Below, in pieces: positions 21,367 through 31,567 of a DNA stretch of 64,000 bases. The translations under genes were made by a program, and so were the position numbers. The stretch is from Rusavskia elegans. Lineage: Eukaryota; Ascomycota; Lecanoromycetes; Teloschistales; Teloschistaceae. The notes under the pieces are model-generated. The model made no database searches, had not been told where the DNA came from, and worked only from the letters and a program-made list of their open reading frames with translations. The stretch covers positions 1-64,000 of the forward strand of contig SAUG01000108.1 of the NCBI GenBank assembly GCA_011316305.1, given 5' to 3'. Positions within the stretch are counted from its first letter, which is position 1. Each line of letters begins with the position of its first letter.

Positions 21367-21837
21367 ATGGCCCTGATGGTCCGGCCTATGTTCCGGCCTC
21401 AAAGACACTTTCTACCCCCAGTCCACCTCCACCTCTATAGCTTCGGCATCACTATCGGCACGCCCACTCTCTCCCTTCCCGTCCTCCTCGGCATCGATCT
21501 CCGTGACCTGATCCCCCCACCCCAAGAACTCTGTTACTGGTTCACAGGCCGAGACCCCGAAATTCAAGAGGCCTTCTGGTCATTTCAGGAACACGAACTC
21601 ATCTACCGCGACTTCTTTCTCGCACTCCAGAATCGCGTGATGAGTCTCCCGCCCGGGGTTCCCAGAGCGTGGGCCGTGTTGGTGAATTGCAAAGTCGGGG
21701 TGCATAGGAGCGTTGCGTTTGTGCGGAGGCTGCATGATGAGCTGAGGGAGTGGCCGATGGTGACGGTTGACAAGACGCATTTGTGGTTTGGGAGAGCGGT
21801 GGATCAGCGGAGGAGAAGGTGGGAGAGGGGAAAGTAG
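21367..21837 (+). CDS. RapZ C-terminal-domain-like protein
   Basis: 156 residues, single exon. The order LHLYSFGITIGTP - GIDLRDLIPPPQEL - TGRDPEIQEAFWS - VLVNCKVGVHRSVAFVRRLH - VDKTHLWFG matches the C-terminal domain of bacterial RapZ/YvcJ and its fungal stand-alone relatives: a DLRDL..PP block, TG.DP, and the GxHRSVA loop. In bacteria this domain binds RNA or UDP-GlcNAc-pathway metabolites; in fungi it occurs without the P-loop half, as here, and its role is unknown. The usual glycine-rich C(T)GGKHRSV loop is changed to CKVGVHRSV, which may alter ligand binding. No lesion or signal peptide, so a soluble cytoplasmic protein is expected. Confidence 0.7.
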   Translation: MALMVRPMFRPQRHFLPPVHLHLYSFGITIGTPTLSLPVLLGIDLRDLIPPPQELCYWFTGRDPEIQEAFWSFQEHELIYRDFFLALQNRVMSLPPGVPRAWAVLVNCKVGVHRSVAFVRRLHDELREWPMVTVDKTHLWFGRAVDQRRRRWERGK

Positions 21838-22425
21838 GCCTTATTGAGGAAGGAAGGACATTTCTAGTATCTCTCTCTCCATTCAGATTGGCGTGATGGT
21901 ACGTATGTATTTTGTGACACCACAAGAGTCGACATCCGTTTCCAGTATACAGGTTTTCGTCGTGGTCTCCACGGAAATTTGTGGCCATCCCAAGGCTCCG
22001 TCGTCCGGCAAGCTTGACGAAGCTCATGACAGGACCACTAGATTCTTCTGGCACTTGTGGCGTACGTGGAGAGCAGCATGGGCAAGTCTCTGCGATTTGT
22101 GGCATTCAATCCGGTGCAATGAGGGAAATCCGGGGTCTTTTAAAAAGGAGGATGAATGATGCACCACTTCATCTCAATGCTACTGGGAATTCACTGTGCA
22201 AAGGATAGACCAAGAGGAGTCATTCATTGCTGGGTTTCAATCATATCATCTTTCATTCGCATGAAATAAATCGTGAACAAAGCTCCTCCGGATCTCAAAA
22301 TCCACAGAACCCCGTCTTATTCTTGCTTCGTACAGACCAGGATGTGTATTTCTTCGAATCCTCATCTCAAACCCTGTTAAAACCCAAGAAGCCATACACC
22401 AAAAACCACAATTTGTACAACGAAC
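21838..22425. other. Intergenic, no gene recognised
   Basis: Convergent/divergent flanks without a supported gene. The final 150 bases before 22426 presumably contain the acireductone dioxygenase promoter. Confidence 0.4.
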
Positions 22426-23143
22426 ATGAAGATATACTACCACGACAACGAGCCCGTACGTCTTTCAAACCACCCCCCAAGCCCTCCACTGACATCCAAA
22501 GTCCGACCCCCGTCATCCCCACTTCTCCGGCTCAGAGCTGCCCATAACCCACCTCGCCCCACTCGGTATCTTCCACCACTTCTTCTCACCCTCCTCCCCC
22601 TCCGCCCTCGCCGAAGTCAACAACCTCGCCGCGGAACGGCACTACATCAACAACGACGTCATCACCATTTCGCCCCTCGTCATGGGCGCCGCCTACGAAT
22701 CCAACATCCAGATGTTCTATCAAGAGCACATGCATGAAGATGAGGAGATAAGGTGGATCCTAGAGGGGGCCGGGTATTTCGATGTGCGCGATGCGGAGGA
22801 TAGGTGGGTGCGGATTGAGGTTGGGAGTGGGGATTTGGTGGTTTTGCCGGCGGGGTGTTATCATCGGTTTACGGTGGGGGAGGGTGATGTGAGTATTCTC
22901 TTTCTCTTTGCTTCTTCCCTGTGACTGTTTGTGCGGGGGGTTTGTTTTTTTATGATCGGGGCTGGGTGGGTTCGGTCCTTTGAGAAGCTGAGCTGATGAC
23001 AGAATGGGATGTAGTATATCAAGGCCATACGACTCTTTCAGGATCAACCGAAGTGGGCGGCTTTGTATCGTGGGGAGGAGACGGAGAAGAGCGATGTCCG
23101 TATGGAGTATCTTTCTGCCAGGGCGGCTGGGTTTCGGGATTAA
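22426..23143 (+). CDS. ADI1: Acireductone dioxygenase (methionine salvage)
   Basis: Exons 22426-22455, 22502-22888 and 23015-23143 join in phase to 181 residues, the normal length. It converts acireductone plus O2 to the keto-acid precursor of methionine and formate (Fe form) in the cytosol. The cupin metal site is intact: QEHMHEDEEIRWILEG supplies His, His and Glu, and LPAGCYHRFTVGEGD supplies the last His. The N-terminus MKIYYHDNEP followed by SDPRHPHFSG and the C-terminus YIKAIRLFQDQPKWAALYRGEE are typical. The usual LPAGIYHRFT is LPAGCYHRFT here, a mild change. No other salvage genes lie beside it, which is usual in fungi. Likely functional. Confidence 0.95.
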
Positions 23144-23622
23144 GTTGGCCTAAAGACCTCCTGCTGCTGAGACGTTTTGCTTCCAGGGGGACATGAATTT
23201 GTTTCTCGTGGAGCGGCGGCTCTATGCGCGTTCTCTCCTCGGAGGATCTGGTGGCGAGAAGATGGCCTGGTAGGGCATTTGATGTGGCTGTAAGTCGTGT
23301 ACATACGAAGCTTGCTTTGACAGACTGGAGGTCACATGTTGCGTAATGGACAATTTGTGCTTCCATCATATATGATAGGACAGGAATGTTCATGCAATCC
23401 GGGTTAGGCCTGTAGCAAAACGGGCTTGTCCGGGAATCGAATTGCCAGGAAATTCATCACCGTGCACCCAGAGGAGGTGGCAGAGGCTGCGGTGATTGCC
23501 AAGGGGCAATATCAATCCTACAGGTATCAGATTAGCCATTTCCAAACTTCCAGGTCTTCATGCCTTTCCCTTCAGTAGACTAGGTAGAAGCAGAACGACC
23601 GTTCGCAAATATGGGAGGACAC
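23144..23622. other. Intergenic, no gene recognised
   Basis: Flank between a plus-strand and a minus-strand gene converging here. A sequence near 23425-23440 resembles a T-arm on the minus strand but no tRNA folds around it. Confidence 0.4.
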
Positions 23623-24516
23623 TTACCAGATATCGGGGCTTCCCAGGTGCCATCGAGTCCAGATGACTGATATCTCTTTCCTCCCTATCTCATCCGCATG
23701 ATCATTCAGCAGCCAAATCGTTCCCTTGACATTGTCCGTGCCCATCAACCCGAAGAAAAAGGGTTCCGTTGTCTGCTCCGTCCATGGTCTCCATTCGTCC
23801 GGACCGTCGTGGCCAGGTACCCAGCCATTGGCGTCGTACGCAGCCTTCATCACAGACCTTGTGACCTCATTAGTGATGATATGCTGGACAACGGCGCGGA
23901 GGTTGGAGATAGGACCGCCAGGCAGATGGTTCTTGTCCTGGCCTGCTAGAATATCTGCGCGCTCCTCTGCAAGTCGCCAGGTCTGATACATGATCTCGGA
24001 CCACTCAAGAACCTGCTGGCTATCTGAAAACTTCCAATTTCCTTCCGCGACGATGATACCGTTTTGAGTATCAAAAATGTTGTAGTACGCGGGCCTCTGA
24101 TCTCGCGTTAGGGTATTCGGATCCAAGCCAGAGACCTCCCATGTGTCCATACTCGTCACCTCTATATTACGGTTTTCCAGAGCTTGCCGGAGATCCGGGT
24201 CAGACATCATGCTGGTGTCATACTCGGCGAAGTAATGCTCTTCGAATAGCTCGAGGTCGTCACGGTCGCATATCTGCGGCTGGCGGAGCGTCGTCTGCAG
24301 TATGTTCCAGTACTCTTTACCTTTGATGCTGCAAGTGCTGTAATCTATACATTTGACCTTATCCTCCTTTTCGACAAGACCCTGGTCAACCCGTGGCTTG
24401 CATCCCTCTTTCCCCTGTTCGGCAATGCCCTGGTCAACCCGAGGCTGAAGGATTGAGAAAGCCTGAACAAGAAGTGGTGCAGAAAAAAAGCAGAATAAGA
24501 GCCATCTCAAGAGCAT
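23623..24516 (-). CDS. Secreted protein of a Dothideomycete-type family
   Basis: The frame is open to 24540, but the second ATG at 24516 begins a clean signal peptide (MLLRWLLFCFFSAPLLVQAF), giving 297 residues. The mature N-terminus has a duplicated unit: QPRVDQGIAEQGKEGCKPRV, then PRVDQGLVEKEDKVKC. The central and C-terminal domain (VLEWSEIMYQTWRLAEE, SNLRAVVQHIITNEVTR, GLMGTDNVKGTIWLLNDHAD, EIGRKEISVIWTRW) follows a pattern I remember from a large lineage-specific family in Mycosphaerellaceae and relatives (position-equivalent to SDVSW...LRYI...TPNG.G.AY in the 26.6 kb pseudogene). No known catalytic motif. Function unknown; secretion is predicted with confidence. Confidence 0.72.
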   Translation of the reverse strand: MLLRWLLFCFFSAPLLVQAFSILQPRVDQGIAEQGKEGCKPRVDQGLVEKEDKVKCIDYSTCSIKGKEYWNILQTTLRQPQICDRDDLELFEEHYFAEYDTSMMSDPDLRQALENRNIEVTSMDTWEVSGLDPNTLTRDQRPAYYNIFDTQNGIIVAEGNWKFSDSQQVLEWSEIMYQTWRLAEERADILAGQDKNHLPGGPISNLRAVVQHIITNEVTRSVMKAAYDANGWVPGHDGPDEWRPWTEQTTEPFFFGLMGTDNVKGTIWLLNDHADEIGRKEISVIWTRWHLGSPDIW

Positions 24517-25417
24517 GTTGTCGCGACAGCTATCAAGCAAGTGGCTGATGGCACCTACAGCTCGATGAAGCTATTTTCGAAGTTTGAAAACGGAGATTCC
24601 ATCGAGAGTACATTATTGTGATGGTAGAAATAGAACATGCAGATAATATGGGATAACCTCAACCGTAGATGCGTACAAGCCAACAATGAGCTTTTTTGTT
24701 ACAGCTGGTTTGTTCGGTGTGCCCCACACGGCTCGTTGATGCGACGAAACGCCATCAGTGTCTGCGGGCTACTGGTGGCCTGTGCCGAAAACAGTATCAG
24801 GACCAATTTGAAACCAGGAAGCACGATGATCGAGGAACCGCAAGAAGCTAAGTGTACTACGTTTAGTAGCAGCATGGCCATATTGATGTCGCATCCTTAA
24901 GACCATCTCGCAATTGATGATATGCTCCGACGGACTGATCATGATCGGTACCATCTCCATTCAAACAGAAGTGAATATACCATATTGATGAAAGGTGACA
25001 ACGACCCAACCCAGCCATGTTACGAGGGAATCTGGAGGCTACCTCCTCGATTCCAAGCTCCCCATGGGAAGACTTCGTGTAGGCGGTTTCATCGGATGGC
25101 CCGTGGTTTCAACAAGAAGCGCAGGGCGGTTGTTTCGGATCTATCTTTAGCCGATCTCCAACTAGCTTTGGCCTGGCCGCGACTAATCTCAAAAGAGATT
25201 AAGCGAAAGACCCCTGCCAAGCATGGAATGGCCGATCAAACCACAAAACTTTGTGCAAGCATATCCCAGTCCTTGCTGAATTCTTTATATGTGGCAGTGT
25301 ACTGGCTTTCAGGTCCAACACAATTAATTCGACGAGGTCCTGATTTGAGTACACGTCTAGATGAAAGCATCTCATTTTGTGCTTTCCAGGCGCTCGACGA
25401 AAAGTGCAGCACCACCA
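24517..25417. other. No supported gene
   Basis: A 171-codon plus-strand frame at 24922-25437 shows no family resemblance, no signal peptide and uneven composition, and ends inside the MITE-like element. I leave it unannotated. Confidence 0.4.
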
Positions 25418-25592
25418 CCAGTGGGTGTAGTAAATGACGGGACGAGTTGCGTAGCAGCTGCACAGTGATTTCTGTACAAACAGTAGCACGATTTCACTGG
25501 TTGAGGTAACGGTTGTTATAAGCCTCTTATTATGATTGCCGTCTAGGTGGCCCTAGGCGGCCGGTCGTCCAGTCATTTACTACACCCACTGG
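25418..25592. mobile_element. 175-bp MITE-like element with 28-bp terminal inverted repeats
   Basis: The left end (25418-25445) and the reverse complement of the right end (25565-25592) agree at 27 of 28 positions: CCAGTGGGTGTAGTAAATGA then C, one G/T mismatch, and GGACGA. There is no coding content inside. Such compact, non-coding, terminally inverted units are MITEs or deleted DNA transposons. If the first C is flanking, the repeat starts CAGTGG, compatible with hAT-type ends (CAGNG), but no convincing target duplication is visible (left flank ACCA, right flank TTCC). Confidence 0.65.
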
Positions 25593-26559
25593 TTCCGAAG
25601 GCAAGCAGATACCCCTACGATATCATTGTAGTCCATTATCAGGATGATTCACGTAAGGACTAGGCAAGCAATACTATTTCTGGCATGTAAGACTGTATTA
25701 GTAACTTATTCAGGGGTCGGTTAGTGTTTGATAATCTATTCAAATTTTTCCTTCACTCGACCTCTATTTGAACCTAATACGTTCTCTGTGGAAGCGACAT
25801 TCACTTTTGCTTTCACGTCCCTCTGCTGTTCTCATGCTATGGTATGTCACGACGATTCGGGTCTCAAGATGTTTGTTCCATAGAGATCACTCCTGTGCTC
25901 GGTCGGTTCAAGAAGGGGGCTAGATACTCGCTATCACGTGCAATTGTTGCCATGTTCGTCTTCGCAAACTCAGCAATATTACTATCGAGCCCGTTCTTTT
26001 CATCGCAGAATAGGGAAACAACCTTCGTGAACCACGTCGGTTCTCATCCGCCAACGCGACTCCAGACTGCACAGGACACCGGTTTTCGTCGCGATGTTCC
26101 CTGCTTCGAAGTACCGAAAAGCCACAAGGATATCTCCATCTCATCGCCTCATGATCGTCGTCCGACAAACCTCGAATGGATGAGCTATGACTGCGCAGTC
26201 TGTAAAGGAGACCTCATCTGGACGATGATTCAGGAGGCGTTCAATGGCCATACAATCGCTGTGCCACAATTCCGACGCGAAGACTTCACTAACGGCTAGT
26301 CTCTGAAATTTGGAAACAATCAGGGAGAACTAAAGGACAGGTAGTAGGATGCTTTTATCGGTTTCGCTTATGATCGAATTCTTAGTAGAGATTAAAGGCA
26401 GCAGTCACAGTGCAGTGCAAGATAAGAATTTTACGTCGTCAGCAGGAAAACTGGTGACTGTAAGTCTCTTGTGGTGTAGTGGACGGTATTGGCAAAACAT
26501 GACTAAATCAGATACATTAGAGACCCACAGGAGCAGAATACTCGCTACAGTACATCCCG
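25593..26559. other. No supported gene
   Basis: A frame at 25844-26299 (151 codons) has a hydrophobic stretch (AIVAMFVFANSAILLSSPFF) but no recognisable domain. It might be a decayed 5' part of the secreted-family pseudogene that follows. I cannot link them by splice sites. Confidence 0.35.
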
Positions 26560-27008
26560 AAAGGGTCAGCCATGATAGCGAATTTCGTCAACCGCCCCTC
26601 TTACCGCCTGACGAGACCCTTCTATACGCCGTATCCTGACCCTATCAACCAAAAGGACCTGCCGTCGCTCATCCCACCTCTACATCGCCTATCCGATGTC
26701 TCATGGTCTGTCTACAGCTTGATCAGCAATCCTGTGGGTCTTCGCTACATCGGTCACGACTGGATCGGTAACGGTGACACTTCGAATATCATTGAGGAAA
26801 TATTCGCTGCCCATTCCGGTGTTGCTGGCCCAGATGCACCATGGCCAGGCTTGGAATTCGATATCGCCAGCGACGAGGGCAAAGCATTATTCGCAACTCC
26901 GAATGGTCTGGCGGTTGCGTATATTATGAAAGACGGCCTAGAGTCTATATCTTCACTGATAGCGTTGGTCAGCTCTGTATGCTTTGGGATCTTGCCCCCG
27001 TCAAGTAA
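26560..27008 (+). pseudogene. Degenerate member of the same secreted family as 23623
   Basis: The frame from 26572 encodes the family core: PLHRLSDVSWSVYSLISNPV, GLRYIGHDWIGNGDTSNIIE, PWPGLEFDIASDEGKALFAT, PNGLAVAYIMKDG. At about 26935 the reading must shift to continue with VYIFTDSVGQLCMLWDLAPV and a stop TAA at 27006-27008; no intron fits, and the usual linker between the AY(L/I) helix and the VxIF strand is missing, so a small deletion with frameshift is inferred. No signal peptide is connected upstream. A LINE-like fragment was inserted exactly at the stop codon (next feature). Family function unknown. Confidence 0.6.
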
Positions 27009-27060
27009 TTATTTATTTATTTAGTTAATTTGTTTTGGTTTTGGTGCCCGGTGAACCAGT
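27009..27060 (-). mobile_element. 52-bp non-LTR retroelement 3' end with 9-bp target duplication
   Basis: GTCAAGTAA occurs at 27000-27008 and again at 27061-27069, bracketing 52 extra bases. Read on the minus strand the insert begins ACTGGTTCACCGGGCACC and ends in a TAAATAAATAAATAA tail, the layout of a 5'-truncated LINE (or SINE) copy. The same sequence, with two C-to-T differences and one indel, lies at 48653-48700 in the AT-rich block. The element type is inferred from the tail and the duplication, not from coding sequence. Confidence 0.75.
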
Positions 27061-27336
27061 GTCAAGTAACTATACCGATGTCTGCGGGGCCGTGGTAGCC
27101 CGGGGTGAGTTGAAAAGAATCGAGGGTAGTATCAAAGGTACCAAAGAAACCGTTGACGATGATATTGGCTTTATGATGCAATACCGGGCCTTCGAAAAGA
27201 TAATACATGCGAAAAAGGTGCTGCCAATAAAGCTGTTTGTTGTGATCACCCCGAAACCTCTGGAGTACCACTTCTGTGTCATTCACAGCAATCCTCCGCA
27301 GCAACTCTGCAGCAACAGTGGGACACACTGCCGTAT
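27061..27336. other. No supported gene
   Basis: The plus-strand frame at 27035-27445 crosses the LINE footprint and continues opposite the next gene, so it is not convincing. Confidence 0.35.
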
Positions 27337-29529
27337 TCAGCCCGGCCCCTTACAGTGTCCCGCATCCTTCCCGCCCGCCGTCTGCGTCGCCGCACCAACA
27401 TACGATCTCGACCCTACAGGCAACTGGCCAGTCGCATACCACTGATACGACACATCATCAGGCGTCCATTTGAACTTCCACTCCGTCAGCGGTCCGCATC
27501 CCTGAATCTCCTTCTTCAGACCTTCGCCTTCAGCGCCCAGCTTCCCATCTGGGAAATTCTTGCCTCGAATCTCAAATTTGTTGAATGCCAACTTATAAGT
27601 GATATCGCAGCTGTTCTCCGTCGGTTTTAGTGCCAAAGGTTCGATTTTGAGTTCCCAGCCGCTAGAGGGATCGGTGTAGGTGCCGCCGAACTTGTAATTG
27701 TGGGGGTTGTTGGTGGGGTTGTCGCCGTCGCAGCTGTCGATGATGAGTTTGAATTTATCAACGCAGTCTGACATCTCCGAGATGGGTTTTGCGAGGTCAA
27801 TGTAGGTGAGGGTCAGCTTGACTTCGTCGACGCTTCCTTGGAAATATCTGGTAACGTCAGCTGTGTGCATTCTTAGTGCACCTGTATCACTGGGGTGAGT
27901 CACTTCTTCTCCTTGATGTCTTGCGCACAGAATTGTTCTGCGGCAGAGACGGCCTGATCCCTGTGGATCATCCAGACATCACCACCTACTCCGTGGCACT
28001 TAAGAGGGTCCGAATTATCCGCTGGAGAGGTAACTTCACCGCCTCCTGTCTCCTCTGCTTTGTTCCCACCACCATGGCCGTCGTTCTTCTTAGGATCGTC
28101 CGGTGAATCTGTGGTACAAGAGGTATCTTCCATCCCAAAAAAACTGTCCGCTTTGTTTTCTGGCGGTGGATCTTTCAAGTCCAGAGAAAGCCGGTCAATC
28201 GCGGCCTTGCGTGCCTCTAAACCCTTGTCCATGAGGTATTTTCTGATAGCTTCCTTGCTTTCCAGGTCATCTTTGATAGCATTCGCAATTGCTGTAACCG
28301 CTCTTGACAACGTATCCTCAAACTGTTTTTGCGTGTTGATCATCTCTCGCAATACACCCCAAACGTTACTGCGACGGTGATTCCGGTACCATTTTGGGCG
28401 CACCTATGGAAGTTAATTTTCTCTTCCTTTGGTATAGTGAGTAACTAGCCATTTACCGTTTCCTTTTCATATACCCATAGCATGATGAAGTTCTTAATTG
28501 CATTCATTGCGTATGTCATCCCTCGAATGTTCCTCGGGTTGTCTGGAATGTATAGTAAGCATGAGATCTCTTTGGATATATGGTCTGGAACTTACTAAGA
28601 ACGCGACCGAGCACTAGAGTGTTTCCTGTGGGCTTCGCGTCTTTGTCGCCCTGGGCGTTGAGGGATTAGCCTAGTTTACAGCTCCCAGAATCCGAAGTAA
28701 ACCACAAACCTCTTTCTTTACGCCAAGTACAGTATCCTGCACGGTGGTCCAAGCAGCTTCTTTGATCCCGAGTGGATTATCCACCTTTACGAGCGATGGC
28801 ATATGCCAAGATCGCACGTATGATCGGCCTGCCACTGTCCCCAAGGTTCTTTGTAGAGGACTCGTTTGAGTACATCACCTGTCTCAAAAATTCCTCCAGG
28901 TTTCTGCTTGCTTCGAGGGCCTTGGGACCGGATGGAGACGAATTTCTTCTCAGCAAAGGCGAGGAAAGCTTTCCTGTATGTCTTTCCTGTATGAAACAAC
29001 CAGTTGGTAATAGCTTAGTCCTGTACAAGGATCTCTTCGCAAATTACCGTTGGAGGATATTGCTCTCAAAACCTTCGTAGTACCCTCTCTGACTGCTCTT
29101 TTACCGAGAGCGTCTGCGTTCTCTTCTCCTTCACTGCCCTGGTCGAGATCAAAGTCTAATGGCAGCTCAATTAGCGCCCCCTCTTGTCAGCATGCTCGCG
29201 AAAGTGGGAGCTTCAACGGAGGTTCAGTGCTTGCGATCTAACGGTAGGCTCTGAACAGCTCCACGGGTGTAGGTATCCGACAGGGAAGACAACTAACCTG
29301 GACATGTCTTTACCTCCTCGAGACTGAATGTGAAATCGTAATCTTGAATGGCTTCTTCGGGTCTACCAGGCGGCAGCCCGTCATCTTGCAGGATCGGCTG
29401 CAATTCGGGAGGAAGTCCATCGTCACGACGAATCAAAGAAGCGCCTTCTTGGTAGGTTGGGATTGGATGGACGAGATCAATATGGCCAAGTAATGCAAAG
29501 AGGAAAACAGAATGACAAGCGGCATACAT
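27337..29529 (-). CDS. Secreted multi-exon protein with shared C-terminal cysteine module; internal exons unresolved
   Basis: The ATG at 29529 starts a signal peptide (MYAACHSVFLFALLGHIDLV). First exon 29529-29298; a second plausible exon 29182-29048 gives LDFDLDQGSEGEENADALGK. The next stretch down to about 28405 is coding-like (VDNPLGIKEAAWTTVQDTVL; NPRNIRGMTYAMNAIKNFIM) but I could not join it without a stop. The exon 28403-27905 has WGVLREMINTQKQFEDTLSR, a charged region and CHGVGGDVWMIHRDQAVSAA then EQFCAQDIKEK. After an intron the last exon gives YFQGSVDEVKLTLTYIDLAK, DCVDKFKLIIDSCDGDNPTN, YKFGGTYTDPSSGWELKIEP, and ends GKDAGHCKGPG. The C-terminal module recurs in the SGNH gene at 35224. 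Role unknown. It may be intact with small exons I missed, or degenerate. Confidence 0.5.
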
Positions 29530-30099
29530 GATAGGCGATTGGATACTGGGAAATAAGCTTAAGGACTCTGGTACTATGTCAAGTCTGTGGGCGATTTGAA
29601 GAGAGATTTACGCCTCACTTCCTCTACTTATACGTCTTTCTCCAACAGACCAACCAAGATTTCCAACACTTTGGGGATACATTTGCCGTTCCGCTGAGCT
29701 GAAGTGTTGGATGTATACAATATTCATGGCGCAGTACGCAAGCCCCGAAAAGAAAGCCTAACATCTCTTGACTTTGCTTTTTTCGGATGAGCTTGCATTG
29801 CACTGCTGCGTTCATGACGCAGGCCTGGTAGAGTATCCAGTGCTTGCGTGAAGACAGCTCATGTATGTTGGAATCCACACGTTTGAAGTCGTAGTCGAAG
29901 CTCAGCTGAAGTGCTACGTGCATGCAAACATCTTCGGTAGTGGATGCTGATTGTAACAACAGGCTAGCACACCAAGCGGGGTGTGATCTGAAAGACGGAT
30001 AGGTAAGTACCGCCCAGATATGGCTGGAGCTGCCATGTCGTTGCCCAGCAACTTCATGTGTAAAGATTCGGACCCATGCAGTGCTCCCGTGGAAGATCT
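29530..30099. other. Intergenic, no gene recognised
   Basis: Promoter region of the secreted gene on the minus strand. Nothing else supported. Confidence 0.4.
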
Positions 30100-31567
30100 A
30101 GTTAGCCGCGGGCGCTAGTCAAACGTCGCGCTTGGCGCCAAGAGTCTATCCGTTTCATGTGTCGTCTTTTCGTTGCCTCACGCTTGTCAAGACTACTGCA
30201 GCCACCTCTTTCATAATCCTGTAAGCCTGAAATTGCGAGTTCGACCTGGTGACGACTTACCACGCCATACTCTGCGGTGCGTGCCTGCCGCAGCTCCGCG
30301 GTCCGCCTGTTGGAGGATACTGCAGGAGGCAATGCTGCCTTCGCTTGGCCATAAATCCCAGGGACAAGGCACGTCACTTTGCCAGTGATTCCCTAGGAAG
30401 ATCTCACAACCCCGAAATGCTACTCCATCGAGGCAATCATGCTTGGAGGCTGCCTTCGTACTGGCTTCCTCGGCTTGACCGATCCTTCCCCCGCAAGCTG
30501 TCGACCGGCCTGTTTTGGTTGTCTGCCAGATCCCTTCTTGTCCAGCCGGACGACTCAGCAGTCCAGAACCTCAAGGCAATACTAGCAGTGAGCCACAGTC
30601 AACAGCTTCGAATATATGACGTTGTTGGAAGCTTCCACCAATCTCGCCCACCTGGCCTTATCCTTTCTCTTATCCATGATTTGGGCGGATTGAAGGAGCG
30701 AATGGTCGAACGATTGCATTCTTTGCCGCCTGTATCAACCCGTGTCATTATCGACGCGTGGCAAGAAAAGCTCGATGCCATGAAACAAGACCTAATCGAA
30801 GCCATCAAGGAGTGTAATACGGACGATGACTGCGAGCTTCCACCAAAACTACAACCAGAGCCTCTGGTTAATGATCTACCCACGCTTCCGGACGACGAAA
30901 CTTGGGTTGACGTAGATGAGTATGATGATGATGAACCTGATTACGATGCTTTTGATCTGAAAAACACACCGGACTTTGATCCGGATCAAGATTGGGAAGC
31001 CCAATTCTACCTAGACGGACCATGACGCTTGGATCAAATCGGATGAGCGAGAATCTTTCAGCGGCGCATGGCCAAGGTTTTACGAACTATCAAGCATACC
31101 AAGAGGCGAGCATGAACAAGACGTGGTTCGATCGAAAGAATACCAAGGCAACTCGCCTGTAACCAGTACATAAACCCCTTACATACCTTATCCTTGCTCG
31201 AAGTTCTGAGCAGGTTTTATGTATTTCGCTGCTGACTCATTATCTAGCACCTTCTATATTAGCTCCGTGGCTTCTGATCCAGCAAATCCCTTGCAAGCCG
31301 GATATCGCGAACGCAGAAAGCGACGCACAATTTACTCTCATGTTCCAGCGGTACGCTTACCTCGTATCGCATGAAGAATATGTTCGCGTAACCTGCTTCA
31401 AGCAGGACAACGCCTCTTTCCCGCGCTGGCTTCTTGTACAAGAAATCATGTCAATGTGGAACGGCACCGAGTTCAGTCTTAAGAAGAAGGAGGTTGAATA
31501 TTGGTGGCGGAAAAATGGATGGAGTGGAGTGATACCGGAATTCTTTAAGCTGCGTGAAACGCCATGA
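30100..31567 (+). pseudogene. Copy 1 of a tandem-duplicated gene of unknown family
   Basis: The recognisable parts are LEASTNLAHLALSFLLS (about 30620), VIIDAWQEKLDAMKQDLIEA then IKECNTDDDCELPPKL (about 30745-30855), an acidic segment (WVDVDEYDDDEPDYDAFDL), and a last exon YVRVTCFKQDNASFPRWLLV / VEYWWRKNGWSGVIPEFFKL ending at 31567. Copy 2 at 31650-32969 carries the same blocks in order. Between the first two blocks the reading frame shifts by one, so the 5' part appears broken; alternatively an intron is present that I cannot place. The upstream segment 30100-30165 also matches 31651-31705 (shared TCCGTTTCATGTG and GCGCC runs), so the duplication includes 5' flank. I know no name for the family. 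Confidence 0.5.

Noticed and set aside
23405..23450. Possible minus-strand tRNA T-arm
   Set aside because: Only the T-arm-like word is present; no cloverleaf folds.
24922..25437. 171-codon plus-strand frame
   Set aside because: No motif; runs into the left end of a MITE-like element.
27035..27445. 136-codon plus-strand frame
   Set aside because: Begins inside the LINE footprint and continues antisense to a supported gene.
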